Shown here: piece by piece, positions 18,038 to 27,592 of the stretch
Numbering within the stretch: the first letter of the stretch is position 1
Layout of the letters: the number at the start of each line of letters is the position of its first letter
NCBI GenBank assembly: GCA_002786915.1
Contig: PCUV01000057.1
Coordinates: forward strand, 56,020-120,019
Source of the DNA: Comamonadaceae bacterium CG12_big_fil_rev_8_21_14_0_65_59_15
GTDB lineage: Bacteria; Pseudomonadota; Gammaproteobacteria; Burkholderiales; Burkholderiaceae_C
Length of the DNA stretch: 64,000 bases
Direction of reading: 5' to 3'
The notes under the pieces: model-generated
What the model saw: only the letters and a program-made list of their open reading frames with translations
Database searches by the model: none
What the model was told of the DNA's origin: nothing
Position numbers and translations under genes: made by a program

Positions 18038-20387
18038 AGGTGCGGGCATGGCCTGGCTGATGGGTTTTGTGCTTGCGGCGGGCGCACTGTTGCAAAGCCG
18101 GCAAGACGGCTGGGGCGCGTTGCCCCTGGTGTGGCTGGTGCCTGCGCTGGGCTGTTTGCTGGTCTGGCAAGGCATCTTGCAGCGCCAGCAGCGCTACGTG
18201 CTGGAGATTCAGGCCATTGCCCGTGACATTGCACACGGCAAGTTTGAGCGCCGCCTGCATCAGTTGCCTACCCGGGGCTTGTTTCATGATTTGTGCTGGG
18301 ACTTCAACGACATGCTCGATCAGTTGGAAGCGTGCTTTCGTGAACAGGCCACGGCGTTACAGTACGCCAGCCAGGGTCAGTATCACCGCTTGGCGCAAAC
18401 GGCGGGCTTGCGCGGCACGTTTGGACAGGCGCTGGCGCAAACCAACGAATCGCTGCGCACCATGGCGCAGGCTGCCGAACACGAACGCCAAGCCGCCGAG
18501 GCCAAGCGTTTGGCCGACGAGCAAGAACGTATCACCGCCAACGCCAACCGGCGTATCCGGTTGGCGCTCGACCATGTCAGCCAGCCGGTGCGCATTGCTG
18601 ACGACGACGGCACGGTGATCTACATCAACCACGCGCTGCGCGAGAACCTACACCGCAATGTGGAAGGCTTCAAAAAGCAAATCCCGGGCTTTGACCCGGA
18701 ACGGGTGGTAGGCAACAGCATTGGGGTTTTTTATGCCGACTCGGCGGCGGCCTTGACGCGTCTGAAGGCACTCACCGGCACGGTGAACACCCGCATCCCG
18801 TTGGGCGGGCGCATGTATGACCTTTCTACCACCGCAGTGGTGTCAGAAGACGGCCAGCGGCTGGGCACCGTGGGCCAGTGGATCGATATTACCGACCAGC
18901 TTGCGGCCGAGCAGGAAATTGACCAGGCGGTACAGGCAGCAACGGTGGGCGACTTTGCCCAGCGCCTTTCGTTGGAGGGTAAATCCGGGTTTTTTGCAAA
19001 TTTGTCCAGCGGCATGAATCGCCTGCTCGATACCACCGAAAGCGCCATGAAAGACGTGGCACGTGTGGTGGCGGCCTTGGCCGATGGCAAGCTGACAGAG
19101 CGCATCACAACCGACTACCAGGGGATGTTTGGCCAAGTCAAAGACAACGTCAACACCACCACCGAAAATCTGGCGCGTGTGATGGGTGAGGTGCTCGCTG
19201 CGGCCAATGCCCTCACCAGTGCAGCCAACCAGGTTAGCAGTACCGCACAGGCTTTGAGCCAGGCCGCCAGCGAGCAAGCGGCCAGCGTGGAAGAAACCAC
19301 CTCGCAAGTTGAGGTGATGAGCGCGAGCATCAACCAGAACAGTGATAACGCCAAGGTGACCGACGGCATGGCCACCAAGACCACCAAAGAGGCGGTGGAC
19401 GGCGGCAGTGCCGTGAGCCAGACGGTCGCGGCCATGAAACAGATTGCCGCCAAGATCGGCATCGTGGACGACATTGCCTACCAGACCAACCTGCTGGCCT
19501 TGAACGCCGCTATTGAAGCCGCCCGTGCTGGCGAACACGGCAAAGGCTTTGCCGTGGTGGCCGCCGAGGTGCGCAAACTCGCCGAGCGCAGCCAGGATGC
19601 TGCCAAAGAAATCAGCGCGTTGGCGGGTGACAGCGTCAACACGGCAGAGCGCGCAGGCAAGCTGTTGGATGAGATCGTGCCCAGCATCCAAAAGACCAGC
19701 GAACTGGTACAAGAAATTGCCGCTGCCAGCAGTGAGCAAAGCGAAGCGGTCACACAGATTGGCGGTGCCATGGGGCAGCTTTCCAAAGCCACGCAGCAAA
19801 ACGCCAGTGCCTCTGAAGAACTGGCTGCCACCAGCGAAGAGCTGAGCGGTCAGGCAGAGCAATTGCAGCAGAGTATTGCGTTTTTCAACATCGGTGACGG
19901 CGCAAGCACGGTGCCCGACCGGCACGCGCAGCGCGCGCCCCAGGCGCTTGCCCAGGTGGTCAGGCCGCGTGGTGCAGCGCCAACCGCGCTGGCGTTGACG
20001 GGTGGTGCGGCGTCGCAGCCAAAGCCTGCGTTGAACCTGGACTTCGACCAAGTGATCAACGCGCACGCGCAGTGGAAGACCAAGTTCAGAACCGCCATCA
20101 CGCACCAGGAGCAGCTCAAGGCCGAGACCATTGCGCGCGACGATGCGTGTGAACTTGGAAAGTGGATTTATTCCGAGGGCAAGGCGGCGCTGGGGCAAAG
20201 CGGCGACTTTGCCAAACTGGTCACGGAGCACAAACACTTTCATCGCAGTGCAGGGGACGTGGCACACGTTATCAACCAGCGCCGCTTTGACGCTGCCACC
20301 GACATGATTAGCCCGCGTTCGACGTTTACCCAGGCCTCCAACCAGGTGATTGCCACGCTGGGCCGGATCAAGCGTGGTTCGGTCTGA
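18012..20387 (+). CDS. Methyl-accepting chemotaxis protein with C-terminal CZB zinc-binding domain
   Basis: A 791-residue receptor. Two close membrane helices (about 13-28 and 38-55) leave no real periplasmic domain, so sensing is internal. There follow HAMP-like parts, a PAS-like segment (about 170-300, [20 protein letters not shown]), tandem HAMP, a signalling hairpin with [20 protein letters not shown], and a C-terminal CZB domain from about 674. The CZB shows the zinc pattern [21 protein letters not shown] and EHKHFH (His/Cys/His/His), which in known receptors responds to zinc or oxidised chlorine species. It starts inside the PAS gene, implying coupled translation. Confidence 0.92.
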   Translation: MSSSSSRSEGAGMAWLMGFVLAAGALLQSRQDGWGALPLVWLVPALGCLLVWQGILQRQQRYVLEIQAIARDIAHGKFERRLHQLPTRGLFHDLCWDFNDMLDQLEACFREQATALQYASQGQYHRLAQTAGLRGTFGQALAQTNESLRTMAQAAEHERQAAEAKRLADEQERITANANRRIRLALDHVSQPVRIADDDGTVIYINHALRENLHRNVEGFKKQIPGFDPERVVGNSIGVFYADSAAALTRLKALTGTVNTRIPLGGRMYDLSTTAVVSEDGQRLGTVGQWIDITDQLAAEQEIDQAVQAATVGDFAQRLSLEGKSGFFANLSSGMNRLLDTTESAMKDVARVVAALADGKLTERITTDYQGMFGQVKDNVNTTTENLARVMGEVLAAANALTSAANQVSSTAQALSQAASEQAASVEETTSQVEVMSASINQNSDNAKVTDGMATKTTKEAVDGGSAVSQTVAAMKQIAAKIGIVDDIAYQTNLLALNAAIEAARAGEHGKGFAVVAAEVRKLAERSQDAAKEISALAGDSVNTAERAGKLLDEIVPSIQKTSELVQEIAAASSEQSEAVTQIGGAMGQLSKATQQNASASEELAATSEELSGQAEQLQQSIAFFNIGDGASTVPDRHAQRAPQALAQVVRPRGAAPTALALTGGAASQPKPALNLDFDQVINAHAQWKTKFRTAITHQEQLKAETIARDDACELGKWIYSEGKAALGQSGDFAKLVTEHKHFHRSAGDVAHVINQRRFDAATDMISPRSTFTQASNQVIATLGRIKRGSV

Positions 20388-20431
20388 GCTCAGGCCGTCC
20401 AAAGTACGTCAAACCTAGATTGCCTCAGACC

Positions 20432-21385
20432 ATGAATCCACACGACCGCGACATTGAAGAACGCACCCGCCTGGCGGGCACCAACAAGTTTGAGCTGTTG
20501 TTGTTTCGGCTGGGCGAAGCGCCTGGAACCGGAGAGCGCGAGCTGTACGGCATCAATGTGTTCAAGGTGCGTGAGGTGCTGGTCATGCCCAAGATCACGG
20601 CGTTGGCCAATTCGCACGAACACGTGCTGGGCGTGGCCAATATCCGTGGGCAAATCATTCCGGTGATTGATCTGCCTGCCGTGGTGGGCTGCAAGCCCAA
20701 GCTGGGCCATACCATTTTGATGGTGACCGAGTTTGCCCGCACTGTGCAGGCCTTTGCAGTGGAAGACGTGCGTGAAATTGTGCGACTGGAATGGGACCAG
20801 GTGATTCCGTCTGAGGGTACGCACGCGGGCGCGCTGGTGACCGGCATTGCCCGGCTGGACCCCGGCAACCCCGACACGCGGCTGGCGCAGGTGCTCGACG
20901 TGGAACAGGTGCTGCGCGACGTGACTCCACAGCCCAAGGAAGAGCTGGACAAAGAGGTGGTGGGTGAAGCCTTGCAGTTGCCACCGGGCACCAAGATACT
21001 GGTGGCCGACGACTCTTTTGTGGCGCGCTCGGTGATCGAGCTGGGGCTCAAAGCCATGGGCGTTGACTTTGTCATGACCAAAACCGGCAAGGAAGCGTGG
21101 GACTATCTGCAGGCGTTGGCCGATCAGGTCAAGACCGACGGCGGGCGCGTGAAAGACAAGATTGCCATTGTGCTGACAGATCTGGAAATGCCCGAAATGG
21201 ATGGCTTTACGCTGACCAAACTGATCAAGCAGGACGCGCGCTTTGCGGGTGTGCCGGTGGTGATCCATTCATCGCTCACCGGTACCACCAACGAGAACCA
21301 TGTCAAAGGTGTGGGTGCCGACGGTTACGTGGGCAAGTTTTCCCCGCGTGAGCTCGCCGCCACGCTGCGCCGGGTGCTGGGTTGA
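20432..21385 (+). CDS. cheV: CheV-type coupling protein (CheW domain plus receiver)
   Basis: A 317-residue fusion: an N-terminal CheW domain (about 15-165, ELYGINVFKVREVL, GVANIRGQIIPVIDL) and a C-terminal receiver (about 188-317) with KILVADDSF, the phospho-acceptor Asp in IVLTDLEMPEMDG, and a conserved Lys in VGKFSP. CheV proteins couple receptors to CheA and adapt through receiver phosphorylation. I chose the ATG at 20432; an in-frame TTG at 20420 is possible. Its place between two receptors suggests it serves them. Confidence 0.9.
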   Translation: MNPHDRDIEERTRLAGTNKFELLLFRLGEAPGTGERELYGINVFKVREVLVMPKITALANSHEHVLGVANIRGQIIPVIDLPAVVGCKPKLGHTILMVTEFARTVQAFAVEDVREIVRLEWDQVIPSEGTHAGALVTGIARLDPGNPDTRLAQVLDVEQVLRDVTPQPKEELDKEVVGEALQLPPGTKILVADDSFVARSVIELGLKAMGVDFVMTKTGKEAWDYLQALADQVKTDGGRVKDKIAIVLTDLEMPEMDGFTLTKLIKQDARFAGVPVVIHSSLTGTTNENHVKGVGADGYVGKFSPRELAATLRRVLG

Positions 21386-21446
21386 AGTGTGATCGTGTGC
21401 TGAATTTGAATGACAAAAAACCCTTTAATGCCTTACGGAGACTGCG

Positions 21447-23519
21447 ATGAGTGCTAGAAAATTTACACTGCTTGAACGATTGTTTGGGGGAGATGCCATC
21501 AACCGCATCATGGCCGAACTGACGCAGGAGCTACAGGTGCGCAAGGCCATCATGGACCTGACTTCCATCGTGTCGGAGTCGGACAAAAAAGGCGACATCG
21601 TCAGTGTCAACCAGAAGTTCATCGACGTGTCCAAATACCCACGCAACGAGCTTATTGGCCACCCGCACAGCACCACGCGCCACCCCGACATGCCCAAGGA
21701 GACGTTTAAACAGCTCTGGGCCACGATCGGGCGCGGCGAGATGTTTCGCGGCGTCATCAAAAACCGCGCCAAGGACGGCGTTCCTTACTACGTGGACGCT
21801 GTCATCGCCCCGTTTCTCGACGCGCGCGGCAAGCCCACCAAATACCTGGGCGTGCGCTACGACATCACAGAAGCAGAGACCGAACGACAAAACGCGCGTG
21901 GCATTCTGAGCGCCATCGATGCGGTGTACGGCATGATCGAATTTGACCTGGGCGGCCATGTGCTGCGCGCCAATGGAAACTTCCTGCGCTTCATGGGTTA
22001 CAGCGCGAACGAACTGGTGGGCCAGCACCATCGGCTGCTGGTGGAACCAGCCTATGCCACCAGCCCGGCTTACACCGAATTCTGGGCCGAACTCAACGCT
22101 GGCAGGGCACAAAAACAAACCTTCAAACGTTTGGGCAAGGGCGGCAAAGAGGTCTGGTTGCAGGCGGTCTACAGCCCGGTGACCGATGAGATGGGGCGTG
22201 TGCTCAAGGTGGTGAAGGTGGCCACCGACGTGACCGCCGAACACCAGGCTAATGTGATGTTACAGGCCGCAGTGGAGCGTGCGCAAAACGTAACGCAAGC
22301 GGCGCGCTTGGGGGATTTGACACAGCGCATCGACGTGTCCGCCATGAGCGGCCAGGTGCGAGAGCTGTGCGAAGGCATCAACGCGGTGATGGATGTGACT
22401 GCCATGGCGCTTGACGATTTCGGGCGCATTTTTGAGGCCTTGTCACAGGGCGACCTGAGCCAGCGCATCACGCACACGTACGCGGGCACATTTGACGACC
22501 TCAAGCAGGCGACCAACGTCACCATCGACCGGTTGGCCGGTGTCATTGAAGACATGGCGCGGGTGTTTGAGGCGTTGGCACGCGGTGACCTCACGCAGCG
22601 CATCGACCGCGAGACGCAGGGCGCGTTTGATCGCGTCAAGCAAGACGCCAACCACAGCTTTGAAACCTTGACTGGCATCGTGGAAGAAATCCGTGGTGCC
22701 GCCGACGCCCTGACCGGTGCGGCCAACCAGGTCAGTGCCACGGCGCAATCCTTGAGCCAGGCCGCCAGTGAACAGGCCGCCAGCGTGGAACAAACCACGA
22801 GCCAGATCGACGTCATGAGCGCGTCGATCAACCAGAACAGCGACAACGCCAAGGTGACCGACGGCATGGCCACCAAAGCCAACAAGGAAGCCGCCGACGG
22901 TGGTAGTGCCGTTGGCCAGACCGTGCAGGCCATGAAACAGATCGCCGCCAAGATTGGCATTGTGGACGACATTGCCTACCAAACCAACCTGCTGGCGCTG
23001 AACGCGGCTATCGAAGCGGCGCGCGCCGGCGAGCACGGCAAAGGCTTTGCCGTGGTGGCGGCCGAGGTACGCAAGCTCGCCGAGCGCAGCCAGGAGGCGG
23101 CGAAAGAAATTGGTGCGCTCGCGGGCAGCAGTGTCACGACGGCAGAGCGTGCTGGCAAACTGCTGGACGAAATCGTGCCCAGTATCCAGAAAACGAGCGA
23201 GCTGGTGCAAGAAATTGCTGCCGCCAGCTCAGAGCAAAGCGAATCGGTGACACAGATTGGCGGTGCCATGGGGCAACTCAGCAAGGCGACGCAGCAAAAC
23301 GCCAGCGCCAGTGAGGAACTGGCTGCCACCAGCGAAGAGCTGTCGGGCCAGGCCGAGCAGTTGCAGCAAACCGTGGGCTTCTTCAACCTGGGTGGCGGCG
23401 CAGCGCAAGTGCCCAGCCGCCATGCCGTGGCTGCGCCCGAGCGTCGCGCCGCAGCCGCGCCTGCCCCGATGCGTTTGGCCGCTGCGGGTCGCGCGGGCGG
23501 CAATTTCAAGCCCTATTGA
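21447..23519 (+). CDS. Soluble chemoreceptor with two PAS domains and tandem HAMP units
   Basis: A 690-residue methyl-accepting protein with no membrane segment, so probably cytoplasmic. PAS1 (about 35-145) is Aer-like ([32 protein letters not shown]). PAS2 (about 150-270) contains [20 protein letters not shown]. At least two and perhaps three HAMP-like repeats follow (about 275-430; [27 protein letters not shown]). The signalling hairpin is nearly identical to those of the other large receptors, and the tail ends NFKPY. Tandem HAMP with PAS is known for redox receptors such as Aer2. The start ATG follows a ggag ribosome site. Confidence 0.92.
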   Translation: MSARKFTLLERLFGGDAINRIMAELTQELQVRKAIMDLTSIVSESDKKGDIVSVNQKFIDVSKYPRNELIGHPHSTTRHPDMPKETFKQLWATIGRGEMFRGVIKNRAKDGVPYYVDAVIAPFLDARGKPTKYLGVRYDITEAETERQNARGILSAIDAVYGMIEFDLGGHVLRANGNFLRFMGYSANELVGQHHRLLVEPAYATSPAYTEFWAELNAGRAQKQTFKRLGKGGKEVWLQAVYSPVTDEMGRVLKVVKVATDVTAEHQANVMLQAAVERAQNVTQAARLGDLTQRIDVSAMSGQVRELCEGINAVMDVTAMALDDFGRIFEALSQGDLSQRITHTYAGTFDDLKQATNVTIDRLAGVIEDMARVFEALARGDLTQRIDRETQGAFDRVKQDANHSFETLTGIVEEIRGAADALTGAANQVSATAQSLSQAASEQAASVEQTTSQIDVMSASINQNSDNAKVTDGMATKANKEAADGGSAVGQTVQAMKQIAAKIGIVDDIAYQTNLLALNAAIEAARAGEHGKGFAVVAAEVRKLAERSQEAAKEIGALAGSSVTTAERAGKLLDEIVPSIQKTSELVQEIAAASSEQSESVTQIGGAMGQLSKATQQNASASEELAATSEELSGQAEQLQQTVGFFNLGGGAAQVPSRHAVAAPERRAAAAPAPMRLAAAGRAGGNFKPY

Positions 23520-23537
23520 TTTTTTTGGAAAGCATCT

Positions 23538-24356
23538 GTGCCACACACCCGATTCAGTGACAGCGAGTTCAAGCGTATCAGCAAAATCATGTACGACGCC
23601 GCCGGGCTGTCGTTCAATGATTCCAAAAAGTCGCTCATCCAGTCGCGTTTGTCGCAACGCATCCAGCGCCTGGGGCTGCGCGGCTTTGGCGACTATATTG
23701 CCTTGCTGGAAGACGAATCACAGGCGGCGGAGTTTCAAATGGCGGTGGACTTGCTCACCACCAACGAAACCTATTTTTTCCGCGAACCCAAGCACTATGA
23801 GGTGCTGGAGCAAGAGCTTGCCAGCCGTAAGACCAAAGGAGCTATCGCCATCTGGAGCGCCGCGTCGAGCTTTGGCGACGAAGCCTACAGCACAGCCATG
23901 CTGCTGGCCGACCTGCAGATGCAGGGGCGCATCGGGCCCGACTGGTCGATTCTGGGCACCGACATCAGTCACCGTGTGCTGCTCAGTGCCAAAGAGGCCA
24001 TTTACCCGGCGGATCGGCTGCGCAACGTCAGCCCGGAGCGACTCAAACGCTATTGCTTGCGTGGCGAGGGCGAGTCGCAAGGCCAGGTGCTGATGCAAGA
24101 CAAGATTCGCCAACGGGTGCAGTTTGGTCGCTTGAACCTGTGCCAGCCGATCGATGGCATAGGGCCATTTGACGTGATTTTTTTGCGTAACGTGCTGATT
24201 TACTTTGACGTGGCTACCAAGATCGAGGTGGTGGACCGCGTGCTCGCCACCTTGAAGCCGGGCGGCCTGTTCTTTTTGGGCACGGCCGAGGGTCGCGTGG
24301 CCTGCAAAACGCCGCTGCAAACGGTGCAGCCGGGTGCGTTCCGCAGGGTGGTTTGA
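23538..24356 (+). CDS. cheR: Chemoreceptor glutamate methyltransferase CheR
   Basis: Methylates receptor glutamates using S-adenosylmethionine, for adaptation. The 272-residue protein has the N-terminal helical domain, NETYFFRE (76-83), the SAM-binding fold, GTDIS and FDVIFLRNVLIYFD. Motif I is WSAASSFGDEAYSTAM instead of the usual WSAGCSTGEEPYSLAM, so several residues are replaced while the Gly-acidic pair is kept. A Gly-rich loop (LRGEGESQGQ, about 174-184) lies where pentapeptide-dependent CheR proteins have theirs. The GTG at 23538 is the start. It is followed with no gap by cheD. Confidence 0.93.
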   Translation: MPHTRFSDSEFKRISKIMYDAAGLSFNDSKKSLIQSRLSQRIQRLGLRGFGDYIALLEDESQAAEFQMAVDLLTTNETYFFREPKHYEVLEQELASRKTKGAIAIWSAASSFGDEAYSTAMLLADLQMQGRIGPDWSILGTDISHRVLLSAKEAIYPADRLRNVSPERLKRYCLRGEGESQGQVLMQDKIRQRVQFGRLNLCQPIDGIGPFDVIFLRNVLIYFDVATKIEVVDRVLATLKPGGLFFLGTAEGRVACKTPLQTVQPGAFRRVV

Positions 24357-24812
24357 TTGGCCACGTTTGAACTTTTGCCGGGTGATGTGGCGCTGGGCCA
24401 CAGCGGTGACACGCTGAAAACCCTGCTGGGCTCGTGCGTGAGCGTGATCCTGACCGACCCACGCCGCACCGTGGGCGTGATGTGCCACATCGTGCATGTG
24501 GGCCACCCCAATGCCGTCAACCAGCTCAACACCGCGTATGGTTCGGTGGCCATGGCCGAGATGACACGGCAGCTCTTTGCCATTGGCTTCGCGCCGCGCA
24601 GTTGCCTGGCTTATGTGGTCGGCGGCGGCAACATGTTTCCCAGTCTGGTCACGCACCACCATGTGGGGCTGAACAACATTGACTGGGTGATGGGCTACCT
24701 GGCGCATCACAAGATACCGGTGCTCCAAGAGAACCTGGGCGGAAATGGTTACCGCAGACTGAGCTGGACCGTCGGGCCGGATGATCCGCGGGTGGAAACA
24801 GTTTCGAATTAA
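24357..24812 (+). CDS. cheD: Chemoreceptor glutamine deamidase CheD
   Basis: CheD deamidates receptor glutamines and in some bacteria also stimulates CheC. The 151-residue protein has LLPGDVALGHSGDTLKTLLG followed at once by SCVSVILTDP: catalytic Cys in LGSC, then His in MCHIVHVG, as in the family's Cys-His-Thr site. The start is a TTG directly after the cheR stop, so translation probably continues from cheR. No cheC is seen. It is slightly shorter than many CheD proteins (about 160-200). Confidence 0.92.
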   Translation: MATFELLPGDVALGHSGDTLKTLLGSCVSVILTDPRRTVGVMCHIVHVGHPNAVNQLNTAYGSVAMAEMTRQLFAIGFAPRSCLAYVVGGGNMFPSLVTHHHVGLNNIDWVMGYLAHHKIPVLQENLGGNGYRRLSWTVGPDDPRVETVSN

Positions 24813-24824
24813 ACAAGGTCAAAC

Positions 24825-25913
24825 ATGGTTGTTAAAGTTTTTGTGGTGGATGATTCTGCTGTGGTGCGACAAGCGCTGGCGCACATTCTGTCGGGTGTGA
24901 CCGACATCGAGCTGATTGGCAGCGCGCCCAACCCGTTGCTGGCGATGGAGATGATGCGCAAAAACCCGCCCGACGTGCTGTTGCTCGACATCGAAATGCC
25001 GGGCATGGACGGCCTGACGTTTTTGCGCCAGATCATGAGCAGCAACCCGATCCCCACCGTGATCTGCTCCACCTTGTCCACCGAAGGCAGCCGCGTGGCG
25101 CTGGACGCCTTAAGCGCCGGTGCAGTGGCGGTGCTGGCCAAGCCCAAGCTAGGCCTGAAGCAGCATCTGGATGATTCGCGCCACGAGATGATCCAGACCC
25201 TGAAGTCTGCGGCGCGGTCGCGACCACACCCCAAAAGTGCTAGCTTAGGCATAGCTGCTCGCGCAGTGAATACGAGCGCTACAGGTCAATTTGCTTCACA
25301 AGGCAGAACGCCGGTGTTGGCTGGGGTGCACGCTTTTGCCATGAACAAGCCAGTGCTCATTGGCAGTTCCACCGGAGGTACCCAGGCGCTGGAACTGATA
25401 CTGACCAGCCTGCCCGCGGACGCGCCGGGCATTGCCATCACACAACACATGCCAGAAAAATTTACTGCCATGTACGCGCAGCGCGTCGATGGCATTTGTG
25501 CCATGAACGTGCGCGAGGCCAAAGACGGCGACCGGCTCGAGCGCGGCGTGGCGCTGATTGCCCCTGGTGGCCTGCACATGCAACTGACCAAGTCCAACGG
25601 CCAGTATTACGTCAAGGTGGTCGATGGCCCGCCGGTGAACCGCCACAAGCCGTCAGTGGATGTGCTGTTCAAATCGGCGGCCGAGTGCGCCGGGCGCGAC
25701 GCCTTAGGCCTGATCCTGACCGGCATGGGTGACGACGGTGCACGCGGCATGAAGCAAATGCACGACGCAGGCGCGCGCACAATTGCGCAAAACGAAGAAA
25801 CCTGCGTGGTGTTTGGCATGCCCAAAGAAGCCATCAAGTTGCAGGCGGTGGACGACATCCTGCCGCTGGAGGGCATGGCGCGCGCTATCTTGCAGTTTGA
25901 CTCGCGCGCTTGA
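24825..25913 (+). CDS. cheB: Chemotaxis methylesterase CheB
   Basis: CheB removes receptor methyl groups when phosphorylated by CheA. The 362 residues comprise a receiver with Asp9-Asp10 and phospho-acceptor Asp55 (LLLDIEMPGMDG), a linker of about 40 residues, and a methylesterase domain. The catalytic set is visible: Ser in IGSSTGGT (about 180), His in ITQHMPEKF (about 207) and Asp in TGMGDDGARGM (about 303). The linker carries one copy of the dispersed repeat, at a place where added residues should be tolerated. It is the last gene of the chemotaxis run. Confidence 0.96.
   Translation: MVVKVFVVDDSAVVRQALAHILSGVTDIELIGSAPNPLLAMEMMRKNPPDVLLLDIEMPGMDGLTFLRQIMSSNPIPTVICSTLSTEGSRVALDALSAGAVAVLAKPKLGLKQHLDDSRHEMIQTLKSAARSRPHPKSASLGIAARAVNTSATGQFASQGRTPVLAGVHAFAMNKPVLIGSSTGGTQALELILTSLPADAPGIAITQHMPEKFTAMYAQRVDGICAMNVREAKDGDRLERGVALIAPGGLHMQLTKSNGQYYVKVVDGPPVNRHKPSVDVLFKSAAECAGRDALGLILTGMGDDGARGMKQMHDAGARTIAQNEETCVVFGMPKEAIKLQAVDDILPLEGMARAILQFDSRA
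25251..25296 (-). repeat. Copy of dispersed ~45-base element inside cheB linker
   Basis: Carries atagctgctcgcgc and gagcgctacaggtcaattt. Reverse-complemented, it lines up block for block with the copy at 39064 (cctgtagc ... gcgagcagctat). It is in frame in the linker between the receiver and the esterase domain. Confidence 0.55.
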
Positions 25914-25990
25914 CGGCAACGCAGCTTGTTGCAGCCATGTAACCGCTTTCGTGGGAAAATCGTGAAACTAAATTACATCGAGATGAATCC

Positions 25991-27421
25991 ATGCCACGTC
26001 GCGCCACCAAAATCGTAGCCACCCTGGGCCCTGTTTCCAGCAACCCGGAACTGCTGGAACAGATGATTCGCGCCGGGGTCAACGTCGTGCGGCTGAACTT
26101 CAGCCATGGCACGGCGCAAGACCATATTGACCGGGCCCAGATGGTGCGCGAGGCGGCCCGGCGCGCCGGGCGCGAAGTGGGCATCATGGCCGACTTGCAG
26201 GGGCCGAAAATCCGTGTCGGCAAGTTTGCCGACGGCAAAGTCATGCTGCAACCCGGCCAGACTTTCATCATGGACGCGGCGCGCACCGAGCTCGGTGACG
26301 AACAGGCGGTGGGGCTTGACTACAAGGCCTTGCCCAGCGAGGTGAAGGCAGGCGACGTGCTGCTGCTCAACGACGGGCTGATCGTCATTACCGTCGATGC
26401 GGTCAAGGGCAGCGCGATCCACACCACCGTCAAGCTCGGCGGCGAGCTGTCCAACAACAAGGGCATCAACAAGCAGGGTGGGGGCCTGAGCGCGCCGGCA
26501 CTAACGGCCAAGGACATGGAAGACATCCGTACCGCCATGAGCTTCAAGGCCGACTATGTGGCGGTGAGTTTTGCCAAAAGCGCCACCGACATGGAAATGG
26601 CGCGCCAGTTGTGCAATGTGTCGGCGCCCGAGGGCCATCAGCCCGGGCTGATCGCCAAGATCGAGCGCGCCGAAGCGATCCCGCGGCTGGAAGAAATTTT
26701 GCTCGCCAGCGACGGCATCATGGTGGCGCGCGGTGATCTGGCGGTCGAAGTGGGTAACGCTGTGGTACCGGCGTTGCAAAAACGCATGATCAAACTGGCG
26801 CGTGAACACGACCGCGTGGTGATCACCGCCACGCAGATGATGGAGTCGATGATCAGCAACCCGGTGCCCACGCGCGCCGAGGTGTCTGACGTGGCCAACG
26901 CGGTGCTCGACGGCACCGACGCGGTGATGCTGTCAGCCGAAACCGCCACCGGCAAATACCCACTAGAAACAGTGGTTGAAATGGCCAAGATCTGCCACGC
27001 GGCTGAAAACGGAAACACGCTTAAATTAGAAGCCGACTTTACCGGCAAAACCTTCACCCGCATCGACCACGCCATTGCCATGGGCGCGCTGTTTACCGCG
27101 CATCATCTGGGTGCCAAGGCCATCGTGGCGCTGACCGACAGCGGCTCCACCGCGCTGTGGATGAGCCGCCATCTGATTCAGATACCCATCTATGCGATCA
27201 CCTCCAAACTGGCTACACAGCGGCGCATGACGCTGTATCGTACCGTGCGTCCGCTGTTCAGCGACACCAGCAACGACCGCGACACCGCCCTCAAGCAAGC
27301 TGAAGCCGAGCTCAAATCGCGTGGTGTCGTTCAAACCGGTGATGTCTATGCCATTACCTGCGGCGAGCCCATGGGTTCGCCCGGCGGCACCAATATGCTG
27401 AAAATCTGCCGGGTGCAATAG
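25991..27421 (+). CDS. pyk: Pyruvate kinase
   Basis: Catalyses the last step of glycolysis, phosphoenolpyruvate plus ADP to pyruvate plus ATP. The 476 residues have the full fold: TKIVATLGP and NVVRLNFSHG at the N-terminus, the small B domain inserted at about 70-165, the active-site GLIAKIERAEAI and IMVARGDLAVEVG, then TATQMMESM, and the C-terminal domain ending VYAITCGEPMGSPGGTNMLK. There is a 77-base gap after cheB and 171 bases before hisC, so it may be a single-gene unit. Confidence 0.97.
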   Translation: MPRRATKIVATLGPVSSNPELLEQMIRAGVNVVRLNFSHGTAQDHIDRAQMVREAARRAGREVGIMADLQGPKIRVGKFADGKVMLQPGQTFIMDAARTELGDEQAVGLDYKALPSEVKAGDVLLLNDGLIVITVDAVKGSAIHTTVKLGGELSNNKGINKQGGGLSAPALTAKDMEDIRTAMSFKADYVAVSFAKSATDMEMARQLCNVSAPEGHQPGLIAKIERAEAIPRLEEILLASDGIMVARGDLAVEVGNAVVPALQKRMIKLAREHDRVVITATQMMESMISNPVPTRAEVSDVANAVLDGTDAVMLSAETATGKYPLETVVEMAKICHAAENGNTLKLEADFTGKTFTRIDHAIAMGALFTAHHLGAKAIVALTDSGSTALWMSRHLIQIPIYAITSKLATQRRMTLYRTVRPLFSDTSNDRDTALKQAEAELKSRGVVQTGDVYAITCGEPMGSPGGTNMLKICRVQ

Positions 27422-27592
27422 CCCGCACCCAGGGCCTGCTGCCCGCTCTTTGACAAGGTTCAGACGCCCCCGCCACCTGCGCGACGGGTTGGCGCGTCAT
27501 GCAGAGTCTCCTTTACACTGGCGTCCCGTCAACACGAGCGTGTGTGCCCGGTCGGGTTGCCACAGTTTCTGGAGACTTTTTCAGGTTTTTTC

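Noticed and set aside
18843..20402. 519-codon open frame antisense to the CZB receptor
   Set aside because: A shadow of the receptor's codon pattern; rich in His/Gly/Arg with no domain.
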